From Limnephilus marmoratus (Eukaryota; Arthropoda; Insecta; Trichoptera; Limnephilidae): 64,000 nt of DNA. Below are positions 10,721 through 21,307 of the stretch, one piece after another (within the stretch, counting starts at the first letter, position 1; each line of letters begins with the position of its first letter). The DNA lies in NCBI GenBank assembly GCA_917880885.1, contig OU862919.1, positions 49,265,058 to 49,329,057 on the forward strand, given 5' to 3'. The position numbers and the translations under genes are program-made. The notes below the pieces were generated by a model. That model saw nothing but the letters and a program-made list of their open reading frames with translations, was not told the DNA's origin and searched no databases.

Positions 10721-11009
10721 GCCAGTTCCTGTTGGATTTACAAAATGGTCACAAACCCTCAACCGGGCGAAGCTGAACTAAAAGCCGCCCGCAGGGCCTA
10801 GCAGCAAAGTGAATAACTATTATTTCACGTTCACGATTTCCACATAGCTTTAGTGTACTACAAAGGGTACAGGACAGGCTAGGAAGTCGGGATGTGAGGG
10901 AACAAGTTCCGACTTCAGAGTGTCACGGAGCGACGCAGGGATGGTGCGCACCAAGCATTCACGGTTGATATCTGGCATTTACTAGCCATAAAGTACACAT
11001 TAAAATATA

Positions 11010-11448
11010 TCATTTTAAAGGTAATAATAGGGGCTACAACTTTTGTGGAAAATATTTTTTCATAAAATGTCGGTGTAAAAAGTTATGTGACAAAAAGTAA
11101 AATTACTTGCCAAAAAATATACAAATTTTTACCTTATCATAAGAATTACAAACAAACGGTAAAAGTTACGACGAAAGTTAACTAGACATTAATTGTAGAC
11201 AATGTTACAGCAAAGAGAATAAAAAAAATTGCAATCCGATATGTTGTTTAGTAATCGAGATAGAAGCGATTTACGAAACCCTTACACTTTTCATGTTTGG
11301 GGGGGCACAGGGGGGGAAGCAAGAGGGGTAGGGGCGGGGACTTTTTGCTAAACCCTTGTCTAAATGGTAGTAGTCGATGGGGAAAAAATTAGCTTTATAC
11401 TATTTAGTTCCTTCAACTGGTGTTCTACGACACAGGCTGACTGGACTA
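11010..11448. repeat. TE-1 right terminal inverted repeat
   Basis: Mate of 6774-7207. Ends CTGACTGGACTA, followed by CTA. Confidence 0.9.
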
Positions 11449-11899
11449 CTACGCCAAGATAGTAAGCCAGGATCTTGCCAGGACAGGACGCGCCGGCTTA
11501 CCAGCTTGCTGTCCTGGCTTGAAATACTAGCCTCGTGTGCAACGGGCACAAGAGCGTTTAAAAATTATTTGTTTGGCGACGTAGCTTGGCGGCGAAATTT
11601 GCTAATCCCAAAACAATATTAACATGATAAAAATAATGTAAGGATAATTAGTAAGCTAATGGAATTATAAGCTTTTTAAATATTATTACAATTTTGTTTA
11701 TCTAAGGTTATAATTTATAACTCATCAGACATTAAACAGGCATGGATGTAAAAAAAAATTAATTTGTTGCAGATTCAAAATAAAAAATGATTAAAATAAC
11801 GCATTTTGATGAGTGTAAATTTAAATTACAAATTACCTACTTACGTGGGAACACAAATATGTCGTATTTAAATTAAAATGACTACCCACAAAAACGCTT
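11449..11899. other. No gene; short hairpin
   Basis: Near 11484-11520, GCCAGGACAG and CTGTCCTGGC can pair around a 22-base loop. Otherwise plain AT-rich DNA. Confidence 0.5.
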
Positions 11900-12350
11900 T
11901 TTGAAGTGAAAACTTCTTTAGCACCGTTGTGATTTGAAACTCGATGAAGCGAAAAATAGCGACACTAAAAAGAGACAAACATGTAGGTAGGATTTAGCCT
12001 GCGAGAGAAAGTTTTAGTATAATCAATAATCAGTCTCCTCTTTGTGCGGTGCTTCGTAGCCTCCCCTCTCTTGTCTACTTTAGTTTTCTGATGGTTTCAC
12101 TTCTACCGCGTGTGACTTCAACACTCCGTTATTTTTTCGATGTTTTATTTTTTAAGTGAAAACTTTTTTAGCACCGTTGTGATTTGAAATTCGATGAAAC
12201 GAAAAAGTGACACTAAACACATACATCTATAGGATTTAACCTGCGAGAGAATAAGATGGAATAATGGATCTCCTCTTTGTGGGGTGCTTTGTAGCCTCCC
12301 CAATCTTTTCTACTTCTGAAGGTTTAACTTCCACTGCGTGTGAACTGCAC
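11900..12350 (+). repeat. Dispersed repeat D, two tandem copies
   Basis: Copies at about 11905-12115 and 12155-12350 share GCACCGTTGTGATTTGAAA, TCTCCTCTTTGTG and ACTTCTACCGCGTGTGA. Further copies: 21000-21240, 36135-36385 and a short inverted piece at 15068-15130. Non-coding; class unknown. Confidence 0.75.
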
Positions 12351-12940
12351 ACTTGCAATTTCATTCATTATAAAATAGCATACATCCGTACTAGATATTT
12401 AGTATAATTTTAGATTTAAAAAATAATTATTCAGTTTCGTTGGGTATTTTGGCTTCAAATTTAAAATTAAGTTTTTTTTTGATGAAAAAGGCCGCACAGA
12501 TGTTGCTCTTATGAGCGGATCACATAATTAATTGGATTAAACCCATTAGAGACATCTGTTAATGGAAACCAGAAATAAATGAAGTTAGAATGGTGAAGCT
12601 TGTGGATCAGTTTTGTCTGGTAGAAACAGAGATGGCTCCGTGGTCTCTAAATCCGAACTAACTCTGGTGAGTTTCTCAAACGGTGAGTCGGTGGGCTAAT
12701 TTTAAATGCTGTATTCAAATCGTGTTTTTTGTAATCCATGGCAATACTAATTTATCGTAGATGGTTAGACGCTTAAGAAGAAACACAGGCGTTGTGAAAA
12801 TTGAAAAATAATTATTTAAAAAAAAATTGTTACTGCCATTGTTACCGCACCCCAGACTGATTATACCAAAATAAAATCGTTAAAATCCAGGTTAAATACT
12901 CCCCTGTTTTTTCCTCAAAAACGAGACCGATTTTAAAGAT
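12351..12940. other. No gene recognised
   Basis: No supported feature. Confidence 0.5.
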
Positions 12941-12984
12941 TTTTTGACCAAATATATTAGAAGAAAATATTGTATGTCAGTATA

Positions 12985-13440
12985 TTTTGATTTTTTAAAC
13001 GACTTCGAAAAGGAGGAGGTTCTCAATTCGACTGTATTTTTTTTATTTTTATTTTTTTTTTTTTTATGTTTGTTACCTCAGAACTTTCGACTGGGTGAAC
13101 CGATATTGATGATTCTTTTTTTATTTGAAAGCTGGTGCTTCCCGTGTGGTCCCATTTTAATTTGGTCCAGTTCTGACAATGTCATCCATGAGAAAATCAT
13201 ATAAGTCTTAAATTTGCATCAAGTATGTGCGCGACAAATGGACGAATAACTCAATATCACGCCAACCGATTTCGATGATTCTTTTTTTATTGGAAAGGAT
13301 GTATTTCAAGGGTAGTTTGATGAGAGTTTGGTTAGGTTCTGATTATGGGATCCATGACAAAGTAGCGGAACTCTCCAATTCTGAAGAACAAATTTACGAT
13401 ACTCGGCCGAATCTTAATCGAATTAGTTAGTGTACTTCAG
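12985..13440 (+). repeat. Repeat-like segment with two related blocks
   Basis: Two blocks about 170 bp apart repeat the theme of ACCGAT followed by GATGATTCTTTTTTTATT (near 13100 and 13265). This resembles a dispersed insect repeat with an imperfect internal duplication. Its open frames lack domain features. Confidence 0.5.
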
Positions 13441-13454
13441 ATTCACTAAAAATC

Positions 13455-13822
13455 AAAAAATAAACAAATATTTAACAAAACAAAAAAACGACTTCAAAAA
13501 ATGCACTAAAAAGTAAAAAAATAATTTCGTATTCTTCTACAACTTTATAATCAACTTACCTTTTCTACTCATCAATATGTAGGTACGATTGTTATTTTTG
13601 GAGTCGGTGTCAACCAAGGTACCCGCGGCCCGGCGTGTTCACTTGACAGCTCCTCTCCCGCCGACACCGACTCCAAAAATAACAATCGTACGTACATATT
13701 GATGAATAGAAAAGGTAAGTTGATTATAAAGTTGTAGAAGAATACGAAATTATTTTTTTACTTTTTAGTGCATTTTTTGAAGTCGTTTTTTTGTTTTGTT
13801 AAATATTTGTTTATTTAAAATC
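13455..13822. repeat. Foldback element with GC-rich loop
   Basis: Arms about 13455-13615 and 13665-13822 are nearly exact reverse complements; the inner edges are GGAGTCGGTGTC and GACACCGACTCC. The loop is about 50 bp and GC-rich, in contrast to the AT-rich arms. Confidence 0.85.
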
Positions 13823-14007
13823 CGAACTGTACTGAATGTCTGTTGAAGGCGTTCAAATTAATTAAATTTGAGGAATTTTTGAGGGTCCTACCTCCTATAA
13901 GAAGTAACTTACAAAAAAAGGAAAAAGTAGAGTCATGCCAGTGGTGGTCGATATCCGTATTATATTTGTAAATGTTTGTAATATGAAAATGATAAAACGT
14001 CGCGTCG

Positions 14008-14397
14008 CCTGGGCTGCGTATTTCCAAAACCTATTTCGATTCAGTCGCGGTATGGACAATTTACATTTTAAATTTACCTCTATATTGGTTATTTTTTTAT
14101 CACTTTGTAAAAACAGATTTTTTTTCTAAAATCTAGATAAAATAACCTTTTCAATGTGTATATTAGAAATAAATAATTGTATTTCAAAATATTTAAATAT
14201 TGATGTTATTTCCATATATTGTAAATACACCTCCATATATTTTATCACTTTGCAAAAAGAAAAAATGTTCTAAAATCTAGATAAAGTAATCTTGTGTATA
14301 TTAGAAATTAGTATTTCTAAATATTAAAATTTTGATATTGAAATGATTGTCGCTGCCGCGACTGAACCGATATAGGTTTTGGAAATTCGCGCCCAGG
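14008..14397. mobile_element. Foldback MITE (CCTGGGC ends) with internal duplication
   Basis: Inverted ends of about 45 bp contain ATTTCCAAAACCTAT and TTCAGTCGCGG. The interior has two direct copies of a block with TTATCACTTTG and AAATCTAGATAAA. No target duplication seen. Confidence 0.7.
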
Positions 14398-14429
14398 TTT
14401 CCTCAAGTTGAATGACTTTTAGAAATCCA

Positions 14430-14575
14430 CGCGAATCATTGATAGATTTTGCATTTTTCCTTGAGGCCAAGTCTGTAAAAATTCATAAAACCGGAGACCA
14501 AATCTATAAATATTCATAATATCAGAGATCAAATCTATAAAAATTCATAATATATCCTATATATCATTTTTAATA
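14430..14575 (+). repeat. Short tandem repeat, about 33-bp unit
   Basis: About three and a half imperfect units containing CAAATCTATAAATATTCATA. Confidence 0.6.
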
Positions 14576-14828
14576 ATACACATTTTAGGCGAAGCGAATA
14601 GGTGAAAATTTAAGTATTTTTTTAAAATAAAATGGTAGAATTTATTAAAAGCAAACTACTGTAAAGATTGAAGTAAGTTAGTGAGGGTGTTATTTAAAAA
14701 AAAAAACCAACGCTTTGAATAAGTACTAAAGTTATTTTATAGTTTTTTTTCCCACGTGCTTATAACCGTTAACAGTTTTCTTGTACCCTCCCTCTCCGAT
14801 AATAATGTATATGAAGCGCCAAAATTTA

Positions 14829-15027
14829 ATGCCGACCGGACGTTGATATAGAAATCGTCGCAATAGGTGACTTTAAGGTCCGAAAAGCCGCATGCCTCCC
14901 GGCCCACACCTTTCTCCGTCGAACGTATGTTTTACGCATCTTTCTCTTTCGTTTACGGTCATTGTAAAGTCCTTAAAGTGACTGTTTATACGCGAGAATA
15001 GCTCATATCAAGTTCAGGTCGGCATTT
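14829..15027. mobile_element. Small inverted-repeat element
   Basis: The left end TAATGCCGACC and an internal TGACTTTAAGG are matched in inverse at the right (CTTAAAGTGACT ... GGTCGGCATTTA). The copy is diverged, with no clear target duplication. Confidence 0.5.
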
Positions 15028-15067
15028 AAGTTTTTGTAATAGATGATGTAACAGAGAAAAAAAGTGT

Positions 15068-15130
15068 GCAATTCACACGTGGTAGAAGTGGAACCTTCAG
15101 AAAACTAAAGTAGACAAGAGTGGGGAGAGT
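15068..15130 (-). repeat. Dispersed repeat D fragment
   Basis: Inverted match to the 3' part of repeat D (the CACACGTGGTAGAAGTG block). Confidence 0.6.
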
Positions 15131-15529
15131 GGTTTTCAATTCAAAAAGTTACAATCGAGCTCGCAGTGGCAAAACCACCTTTTTCAACGAGATAAAACTT
15201 ATTGCAGAGCGAAAAATCGCGTTATTAACTAAGGAATTTCAACATTGACGGACAAAATAGAAAAATTGAATTATTATTTTTTTTAAATTCGTTGTGGTAT
15301 AGTTTTTCTTGCAAGAATCCAGACAGCGTACGAGCCTATTTAATGGAGTTTAACGATTTTCGCAGCCCACTCATTTACAAATGTCTGCCAGTAATAGTTC
15401 CTTTCAGAGTTGTATTCCGATCTACCCATCACCATCAATCATACAAAACTTCAGCTCGCGATTCCGACTATCGATCGAAACAAATAATAATATTCAATTA
15501 CTTGTAATAAAACACCAAAAGTAGGGGTT
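15131..15529. other. No gene recognised
   Basis: A 71-codon frame at 15292 has no recognisable motif. Confidence 0.5.
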
Positions 15530-15534
15530 CACGG

Positions 15535-15965
15535 CGAGTTAATCGAAAACGAGTTCATAGAAAACGAGTTCATCGAAAAAGAGTTTATCGAAAACGAGTT
15601 CATCGAAAACCAATTCATCGAATGATCAATTTAGCGAACCGCCAATTCAACGAAAATTTTTTTTTTGTAGATTTGAGAGAAATGCCGAGCGGACCGGGAA
15701 GTTAAAAAAGCATTATGAATAGACAAAGTATGATAGTTGTGAGATTAATTGTAGTCTTTCAACTGCTTTTTAACTTCCTGGTCGGCGCAGCATTTCTCTC
15801 TAATATCTACAAAAAAGTTTTTTTCGATGAATTGGCGATTCGATGAATTGACAATTCGATGAATTGGTTTTCGATGAACTGGTTTTCGATGAACTAGGTT
15901 TCGATGAACTCGGTTTCGATGAACTCGTTTTCGATGAATTTGCTTTCGATGAACTCGTCGGTTAC
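15535..15965. repeat. Foldback made of inverted arrays of a 15-bp repeat
   Basis: The left arm (15538-15660) holds about seven units like ATCGAAAACGAGTTC. The right arm (15815-15965) holds about nine units of the complement. Between them a further inverted pair (AGAGAAATGC and GCATTTCTCT regions) makes a core hairpin. The minus-strand frame through the right arm encodes a monotonous HRK-type repeat and is not a gene. Confidence 0.85.
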
Positions 15966-16735
15966 CGAAGTAGGTACGTAAAAATGAAGATTCTTTTCGC
16001 ATTGTAGAATGCTGTGGAGTAAAATGCATGAATTCTCTACAGGTATCCACTACAATATCTACCTGGTCAGGAGATATATTACTTCTATCTCCGGCGTTGG
16101 AATTCCGGAGAAATTAGTGGCAAATTCACCTGGAGGAATTTATCGTTTCCTGTTAGGGGCCGTTCAAGTATTACATAACGCACTTGGGGGGGGAGGGGGG
16201 GTCTGGTGAAACGTTACGGCGCGTTACGGGGGGGGGGGGGGTTCGAAGGACTCGTTACGTAACATGTTTTTCTTTATTTAAATAAAAAAACTAAGCCTTT
16301 TAGTTTGTGTTATACGGGGAATTCCTCGACTGTATTGTGCGTCATTTTTATTTTATTTTCGTTGTCAGTATTCGTTAGTGTTTTAAACACGAAATATGCA
16401 TAAACACAATTTGCTGTAGTCAGTGTTGTTAATGTGAGTTTTTAGGAAATATAATGTCCTCCAAACCGGGAGATTTACATTTATCAGCTGTTATTGGCCT
16501 ATAAAGGCTCTCATGCTGACTTGCCAGCGCAGCGCGACCAAAAAATGCTAACCAAATTTGGAAGACAGCAAAAGAAAAATTTTAAAAATTAAAAATTTAT
16601 GCAACATATGAATGATGTTATACGAGAGTTTTTAGTAAGAACAACGCTTTGTAGTTATTACACACAGGTTAGTTTACTGCTAAAATATAATAATATTACC
16701 TAAAGCTAGGTTTCGTAGTACATGCATAGTTACAC

Positions 16736-17299
16736 TCAGAACATGAAAAAGGTTTTCTTCACTTTGAATCGTTCTGTGGATTTTTTAATCTCCCTTTCGA
16801 GAACTTGAAAAACCACGCTGGGAAAAAAAAATAGTTTTGTCTGCTGAAGGTAAACATGTGATTTTTCGTGCCTCTTTGTAGAACACGAATAATTGCAGTA
16901 GAAACATGTAAGTGGTTTTGTAGCACTGTGAGTCAGCAAATGATTTCTAAGAAGTTCCTTTGTACAACATGAATAATTGCAGTCGGGACACGAAAAAGGT
17001 TTTGGTCCAGTGTGGGTACACATGTAAATTTTTAGATACCGTTTTGTAGAGCCTGAATAGTCGCACTCGGGACAAGTAAAAGGTTTTTCATCACTGTGAA
17101 TTAGCAAGTGCCGTTTTAGTTTTTTTTTTCGAGAAGAAGAATAGTTGCATTCAGGGCATGAAATGGGTTTTTCACCACTGTGAGTAAACATGTGATTTTT
17201 ATATTTCTCTGAATAGTTACAGTCGGAACATGAAAAATGCTTTTCTCCACAATGAGTAGAGTCAGCAAAAGAATTCTTGGATATCCCTTTTAAGAACAC
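16736..17299 (-). pseudogene. C2H2 zinc-finger array, open part (5 fingers)
   Basis: 187 codons with about five tandem fingers of the form CP(E/D)CNYS..K..L..H...H joined by GEKP-like linkers (SGEKP, SDEKP, TGPKP, SATKP). Finger 1 is short, finger 3 has Y in place of the first His (LKIYMCTH), and the last finger loses its final His. Array zinc fingers usually bind DNA. Here similar but frame-broken finger sequence continues upstream to about 17900. It sits wholly inside the TTA-flanked element, so it was either captured or is the element's own gene. Confidence 0.75.
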
Positions 17300-17900
17300 A
17301 AATAGTTGCAGTCAGGACATGTAAAAGGTTTTCTCTTCTGTAAATCGCACGGTGGATTCATAATGTAAAAGGTTTTATATCACTTTGAGTTAGCAAATGA
17401 TTTCTAAGAAGTTCCTTTGCACTACATGAATAATTGCAGTCGGGACATGAAAAAGGTTTTTGTCCAGTGAACTTTTGGATACCGCTGTGTAGCGCATGAA
17501 TAGTCGCAATCGGGACAAGAAAAAAGTTTTTGGTCACTGTGAGTTAGCAAGTGCCGTTTTCGTTATTTTTTTTTCGAGAAGTAGAATAGTTGCAGTCAGG
17601 ACATGAAATGGATTTTTCTCCACTGTGGGTAAATATGGGTAATTTTTAGATTTCTCTTCGTAGTACATGAATAGTTGCAGTCGGATCATGAAAACGGTTT
17701 TTCTAAACTGTGAGTCAGCAAGTGACTTCTTAGATATCTCTTTCGAGGACACGAATAGTTGCAGTCAGGACATGAACATGGTTTTTATCTTCTGTGAATC
17801 ATACTGATGATTTTTAAATCTTCCCTTTGAGAACTTGTATAACTGCATTCGGGACGTGGAAAAGGTTAAACTCCGCTTTGAGTCAGCTTGTGAATCATAG
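17300..17900 (-). pseudogene. Upstream decayed zinc fingers
   Basis: At least five more finger-like units (GGACATGAAA-type blocks spaced about 84 bp) are interrupted by stops and frameshifts. One 72-codon piece (17534-17752) remains open. Parts of 17340-17560 nearly duplicate 16920-17120, implying array expansion before decay. Confidence 0.65.
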
Positions 17901-18519
17901 TGGAGTAAAGTGTTGCTCCACACGGAAAACTTAGGGAAATTACTTTCCTCGGGGCCTCCTCACTAAAGCTAATGTACGAGAAAGTATGTGTTGTAAAACC
18001 ATGTAGGTTTATTCTAGTTAAGACAGTGTTAAATTGTGGAGATCTGAAAGGAATACAAGGCCGATAAAAATAATAATATTCTCAATTTATTTCATAAATG
18101 ACAATATGAATAAATAAAATGTATCGCGAGTTAGAAATCTCTTGTTTTATTTATTACAGCAAACGCGATAAAATCAAGAAAAAGGGTATTTAAGCGACAT
18201 TTTAGTACGTTGCGCAACTTAATTGTGACTTTCAGGTAAAAATTGTTACTTGGGTGTTACGTAACGCTTGAGGGGGGGGGGGGGGTTGAACAGGAAAACG
18301 TTACGGCGCGTTACATGGGGGGGAGGGGGGGTCAAAAATCTTCAAAAATTGCGTTACGTAATACTTGAACGCTCCCTTAGCGCTTATGAAGGTATTCGGA
18401 ACATTTATCAGCGCTTATTTTTGTGCAATATTTTAAAACCCTTCAAAAACCGGGCGTATTTTGTCAAAATATAAAAATATTTCTGCTTCGCAATAAAATC
18501 CAAATAAACGAATGGTTAA

Positions 18520-18990
18520 ACGTATCCGAAAACTAAAAACTGTTTTGTGAGATGATGAAATTAGCTTTCAACTTTTATAAATCAAAATAAACGTATAATT
18601 TTTTAAATATAAAATTTTTGAATGCAACAAGTTTAAAAATGGCCCATCTTTCGTTTTTTCAATTTAAAATTACTGATAACTACAAAAAATAAAAACAAAT
18701 AATATTGAATTTTATTAGGCTAATGTATTTTAAACGTTATCGTCAACTCATTTTTTGTCGTTTTATGTAAATCAATAAAAAATTCTCTAACTACATAAAA
18801 TATTTTCAAATTGCTAAAGTAAAATTTGGTATTCTGCGGCTGCAGACTCGCGATACTGATGGAGCCTAGCCGTCTACCATATCGGCTATTATCGTAACCG
18901 TTTGTACAATAGACACGAACTAAAATACTACTCAACTGACATTTGTTAAGATACCACAAAACTATTACTAATGACACCTATTGAAGAATG
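18520..18990 (-). repeat. Dispersed repeat A, inverted copy
   Basis: Reverse-complement match to 5040-5560, including the ACAAAAAATGAGTTGACG and CAGTTTTTAGTTTTCGGATA regions. Confidence 0.65.
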
Positions 18991-19499
18991 TTGAAACTAC
19001 ACGACTAACTAAATTTCACACGACAGATAGTCTTTTGCTTTTAGATTCTCAGCTGTTCTGAGGGTTACGGGTTCGATTTCCGCGGAGTTAATTATTATAC
19101 TTATAATTCTATGCAATATTACGGGCGCTGCCGGTTCTGGGGTGTTGTAATGATGAGTTTATGGACCTTGCCTAAATACTTAACAAGGGTGGTAGACTCA
19201 CTTTATCCTTTCTATGCCGGCAAATTCTCTTTTAATAAAATCTGGAGTTTGGCACTTTTAAAAGTAAAGGCAGTCAACAAAATCAAAGTGATCAATTTCT
19301 AATGATTTTTTCAAATGTATGTATATTTTTTCAGTATTATATTGAATTTTGATTTATATACTTTTGTACTTTCATTTTGTATGTTTCTTTTTTAAGTTTA
19401 TTTATGTTATGTTTATTTTGTGTAAATTTTGTATACTCCTTTTTATTTTTCTTTTACTTCGAAAAATTCTTTTTCATAGCTTAAAATTTACAATTTTTT
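18991..19499. other. No gene; possible SINE scrap
   Basis: Near 19060 GGTTCGATTTCC resembles a tRNA B box, but no A box or paired arms can be assigned. Confidence 0.4.
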
Positions 19500-19840
19500 T
19501 ACATTAGGCCCTGAGGAAAATTATTCCCCTCAGGGCCTGTGTCACCTTTGGGGATGCTGCGTGGAGGGTCTTTTAATGAAAGGAAGGAGAGGAAATTCTG
19601 GAAAGGAAAAAGTACGAGGGGTGGGTAGGATTCTGGAGGTCAGTGTGTCAAGAACTGGCGGAAGTAAGAATCTATCCCTCCCACTGCGGTGCAAGACGAT
19701 GTTCCGAGAAAGGTAAAAGGGTCTCCTTCAATAAGTATGCACACCGGCATACCACGCATTTGGTGGGCAGACGCATCCGCCACCAATATCCGGACAAACT
19801 TGAACCCCATGTACCCGGGTACCCCTGCTAATTCAACAAA
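19500..19840 (-). mobile_element. Retroposon family C, copy 2
   Basis: Minus-strand copy with the CCCTGAGG ... CCTCAGGG stem at its 3' end (19505-19540) followed by a T-rich (A tail on minus) stretch at 19480-19503. Confidence 0.75.
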
Positions 19841-20083
19841 CTTAGCGAAATGAAACCCAAAAAACAATTTTTCACCATTTTTAGAATGACCATGCCAACT
19901 AATTTATTTTGCCATGTAGCGCTTCTTACTTCTTCAACTAACGTTACGGTGACCAGCATCAGGGCAGATGTGATTCGTATCATGTTTAAAGGTGTACCTG
20001 CACAAAATTATTGTGTTTTATTTAACAATGTTCCACCACCAACCTACCGATATTCAAAATAAATTTATATTTATCAAAAGTAC

Positions 20084-20680
20084 TGTAGCCCCATGTTGAG
20101 CGCCACCTTAGGTTCCGCGAATCCCTTCCCGATAACCTTGTCCCCTGAATCAGCGCTCGGTATGTGCTGTAGAGATGTGATTAAAGGCCTCGCGGGCGAT
20201 ATAATGTGAAATCAAATAAAAAACAAATCAATTGTGTCTCATAATAATATTGTATTTGCAAAACATTTAATCTTTCAAACGCTCTGCAGCCCTATGTTGG
20301 GCACCACTTACGCTCTGCGAATCCTTTCTCGATAACATTTTCCCCTGAATCAGCATTCGGTATCTGTTGTAGAGATGCGATTAAAGACGACATTCACAAA
20401 AAAATTAATTTGACAATAGTTCTACAGCCCCACGTTGGGCGCCAACTTATGTTCCGCGAATCCTTTATCGGTGACCTTGTCCCACGAATCAGCACTCGAC
20501 ATGTGCTGTAGAGATGTGATTAAAGATGACGCGTGCGGTATGGTGTAAAGAAATCAAAACAAATCAATGTGTTTCATAATAATGTTCATTTTCAAAACAT
20601 TTTTGCCAAAAGTTCTGCAGCCCCACGTTGGGCGCCACTTACGCTCCGCGAATCCTTTCTCAATAACCTTGGCCCCTGCA
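20084..20680 (-). repeat. Array of four tRNA-Lys primer-binding-site units
   Basis: GCCCCACGTTGGGCGCCA or a close variant occurs at about 20088, 20288, 20427 and 20619 (spacing about 200, 139 and 192). This equals the 3' end plus CCA of insect tRNA-Lys(CUU), so on the minus strand each is a retroviral-type primer-binding site, each followed on the plus strand by the same roughly 80-bp block (CGCGAATCCTTTC and onward). They look like tandem LTR-edge/leader segments of a Gypsy-type or related LTR element. No gag-pol is seen nearby. Confidence 0.75.
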
Positions 20681-20689
20681 TCTGCCGTA

Positions 20690-20999
20690 ACACTGTATCT
20701 GTGTGTGGTGTGATTAGCAACCGCTGGTGCTGGTGTGGGTGTGTGCGGGTACAGAAATAGACAGGTGGTGGGACAAGCACGTGGCCGCCTGGTGTCCGCG
20801 AACCAAACTCCGCCCGCGAGACTCCGGCGGGGAACGAGTCTCAGCGGCGACCTTGGCTGACACATACCGGCCGGACAACTTTACGCACGGAGACTTTGTA
20901 GCAGACTTTACTTATACAATCTGATAAGCTCACAAAGAAGTGCCACATATTTTTTTTTTCATTCAAAATTTCCTCATTTGTATTTTTATTATTTTTTGG
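20690..20999. other. GC-rich segment next to the primer-site array
   Basis: About 20700-20880 is GC- and CpG-rich with overlapping short frames in both directions but no recognisable protein. It could be the LTR belonging to the adjoining leader repeats. Confidence 0.4.
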
Positions 21000-21245
21000 A
21001 GTGAAAACTTTTTTAGCACCGTTGTGATTTGTAACTCGTAAACTAAAAATAGCGACACTAAAAACAGACAAACACACGCATCTACAGGATTTAGCCCGCG
21101 AGAGAATGAGATAGTATAATCGGTCTCCTCTTTGTGAGGTGCTTCATAGCCTATCGGTCTCCTCTTTGTGCGGTGCGTAGTCTCCCCATTCTTGTCTACT
21201 TTTTATTGAAGGTTCCTACCGCGTGTGAATTGCACACTCTTGGCA
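21000..21245 (+). repeat. Dispersed repeat D, copy 3
   Basis: Matches 11905-12115; the CTCCTCTTTGTG block is duplicated at 21124 and 21154. Confidence 0.7.
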
Positions 21246-21307
21246 CAATCCGATATTTATTTTATAAAAAAATTGCTCATTTGTATTTTTATTTAATTTT
21301 TAAATTA

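Larger units (their letters stand above)
7540..10770 (-). pseudogene. TE-1 long protein (unassigned N-terminal region, PIN/FEN1-like nuclease, CXC), decayed and spliced
   Basis: Minus-strand coding similarity runs from about 10770 to 7540. Order: a block with TFDQPLF and LGGFHLLMSFLG (10700-10507); a likely intron 10506-9966 (GT...AG); a block with GHAYARS and RAHMM; one in-frame stop at 9668-9670; blocks ERIGNWN, FHAAGHLLYA, EQTLMRS, HGRGLSE; then, after a frameshift near 9270, EQHTELR; then the nuclease domain (7731-9122) and a cysteine-rich CXC tail (about 7690-7560). The tail is reached only through frame changes at an A run near 7728 and a shorter A run near 7680. It is one polypeptide broken by at least two stops and three frameshifts. 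The N-terminal blocks recur in repetitive invertebrate proteins I cannot name. The 3' stop is at 7540-7542. Confidence 0.8.
6774..11448 (-). mobile_element. TE-1: long-TIR DNA transposon encoding a PIN-like nuclease / CXC protein
   Basis: A 4,675-bp element. Left inverted repeat is about 6774-7207 and right about 11010-11448; both begin TAG(C/T)CCAGTCAGCCTGTGT when read inward. Flanking bases are CTA at 6771-6773 and CTA at 11449-11451. One gene reads on the minus strand across most of the interior. TE-2 (38465-41277) has the same outer TAGCCCAGTCA, a homologous protein and the same type of flank, but almost unrelated inner inverted repeats. I do not recognise a named superfamily. Confidence 0.9.
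16156..18376. mobile_element. PIF/Harbinger-like element carrying zinc-finger sequence
   Basis: Ends GGGGCCGTTCAAGTATTAC and the complement of GGGAGCGTTCAAGTATTAC are flanked by TTA at 16153-16155 and 18377-18379, the target duplication of PIF/Harbinger elements. Inside each end lie long G runs and the palindromic block ACGTTACGGCGCGTTAC, all with G on the plus strand, so these subterminal parts are direct repeats within inverted ends. The 2.2-kb interior has no transposase but holds a decayed C2H2 zinc-finger array on the minus strand. Confidence 0.7.

Noticed and set aside
15745..16050. 101-codon protein rich in HRK repeats
   Set aside because: It is a reading of the 15-bp tandem repeat in the foldback arm.
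19036..19080. tRNA-like B box as a tRNA or SINE
   Set aside because: Only the GGTTCGATTTCC word is present; no A box or paired arms.
20554..20865. 103-codon minus-strand frame
   Set aside because: Overlaps the primer-binding-site repeats and GC-rich flank; no recognisable motif.
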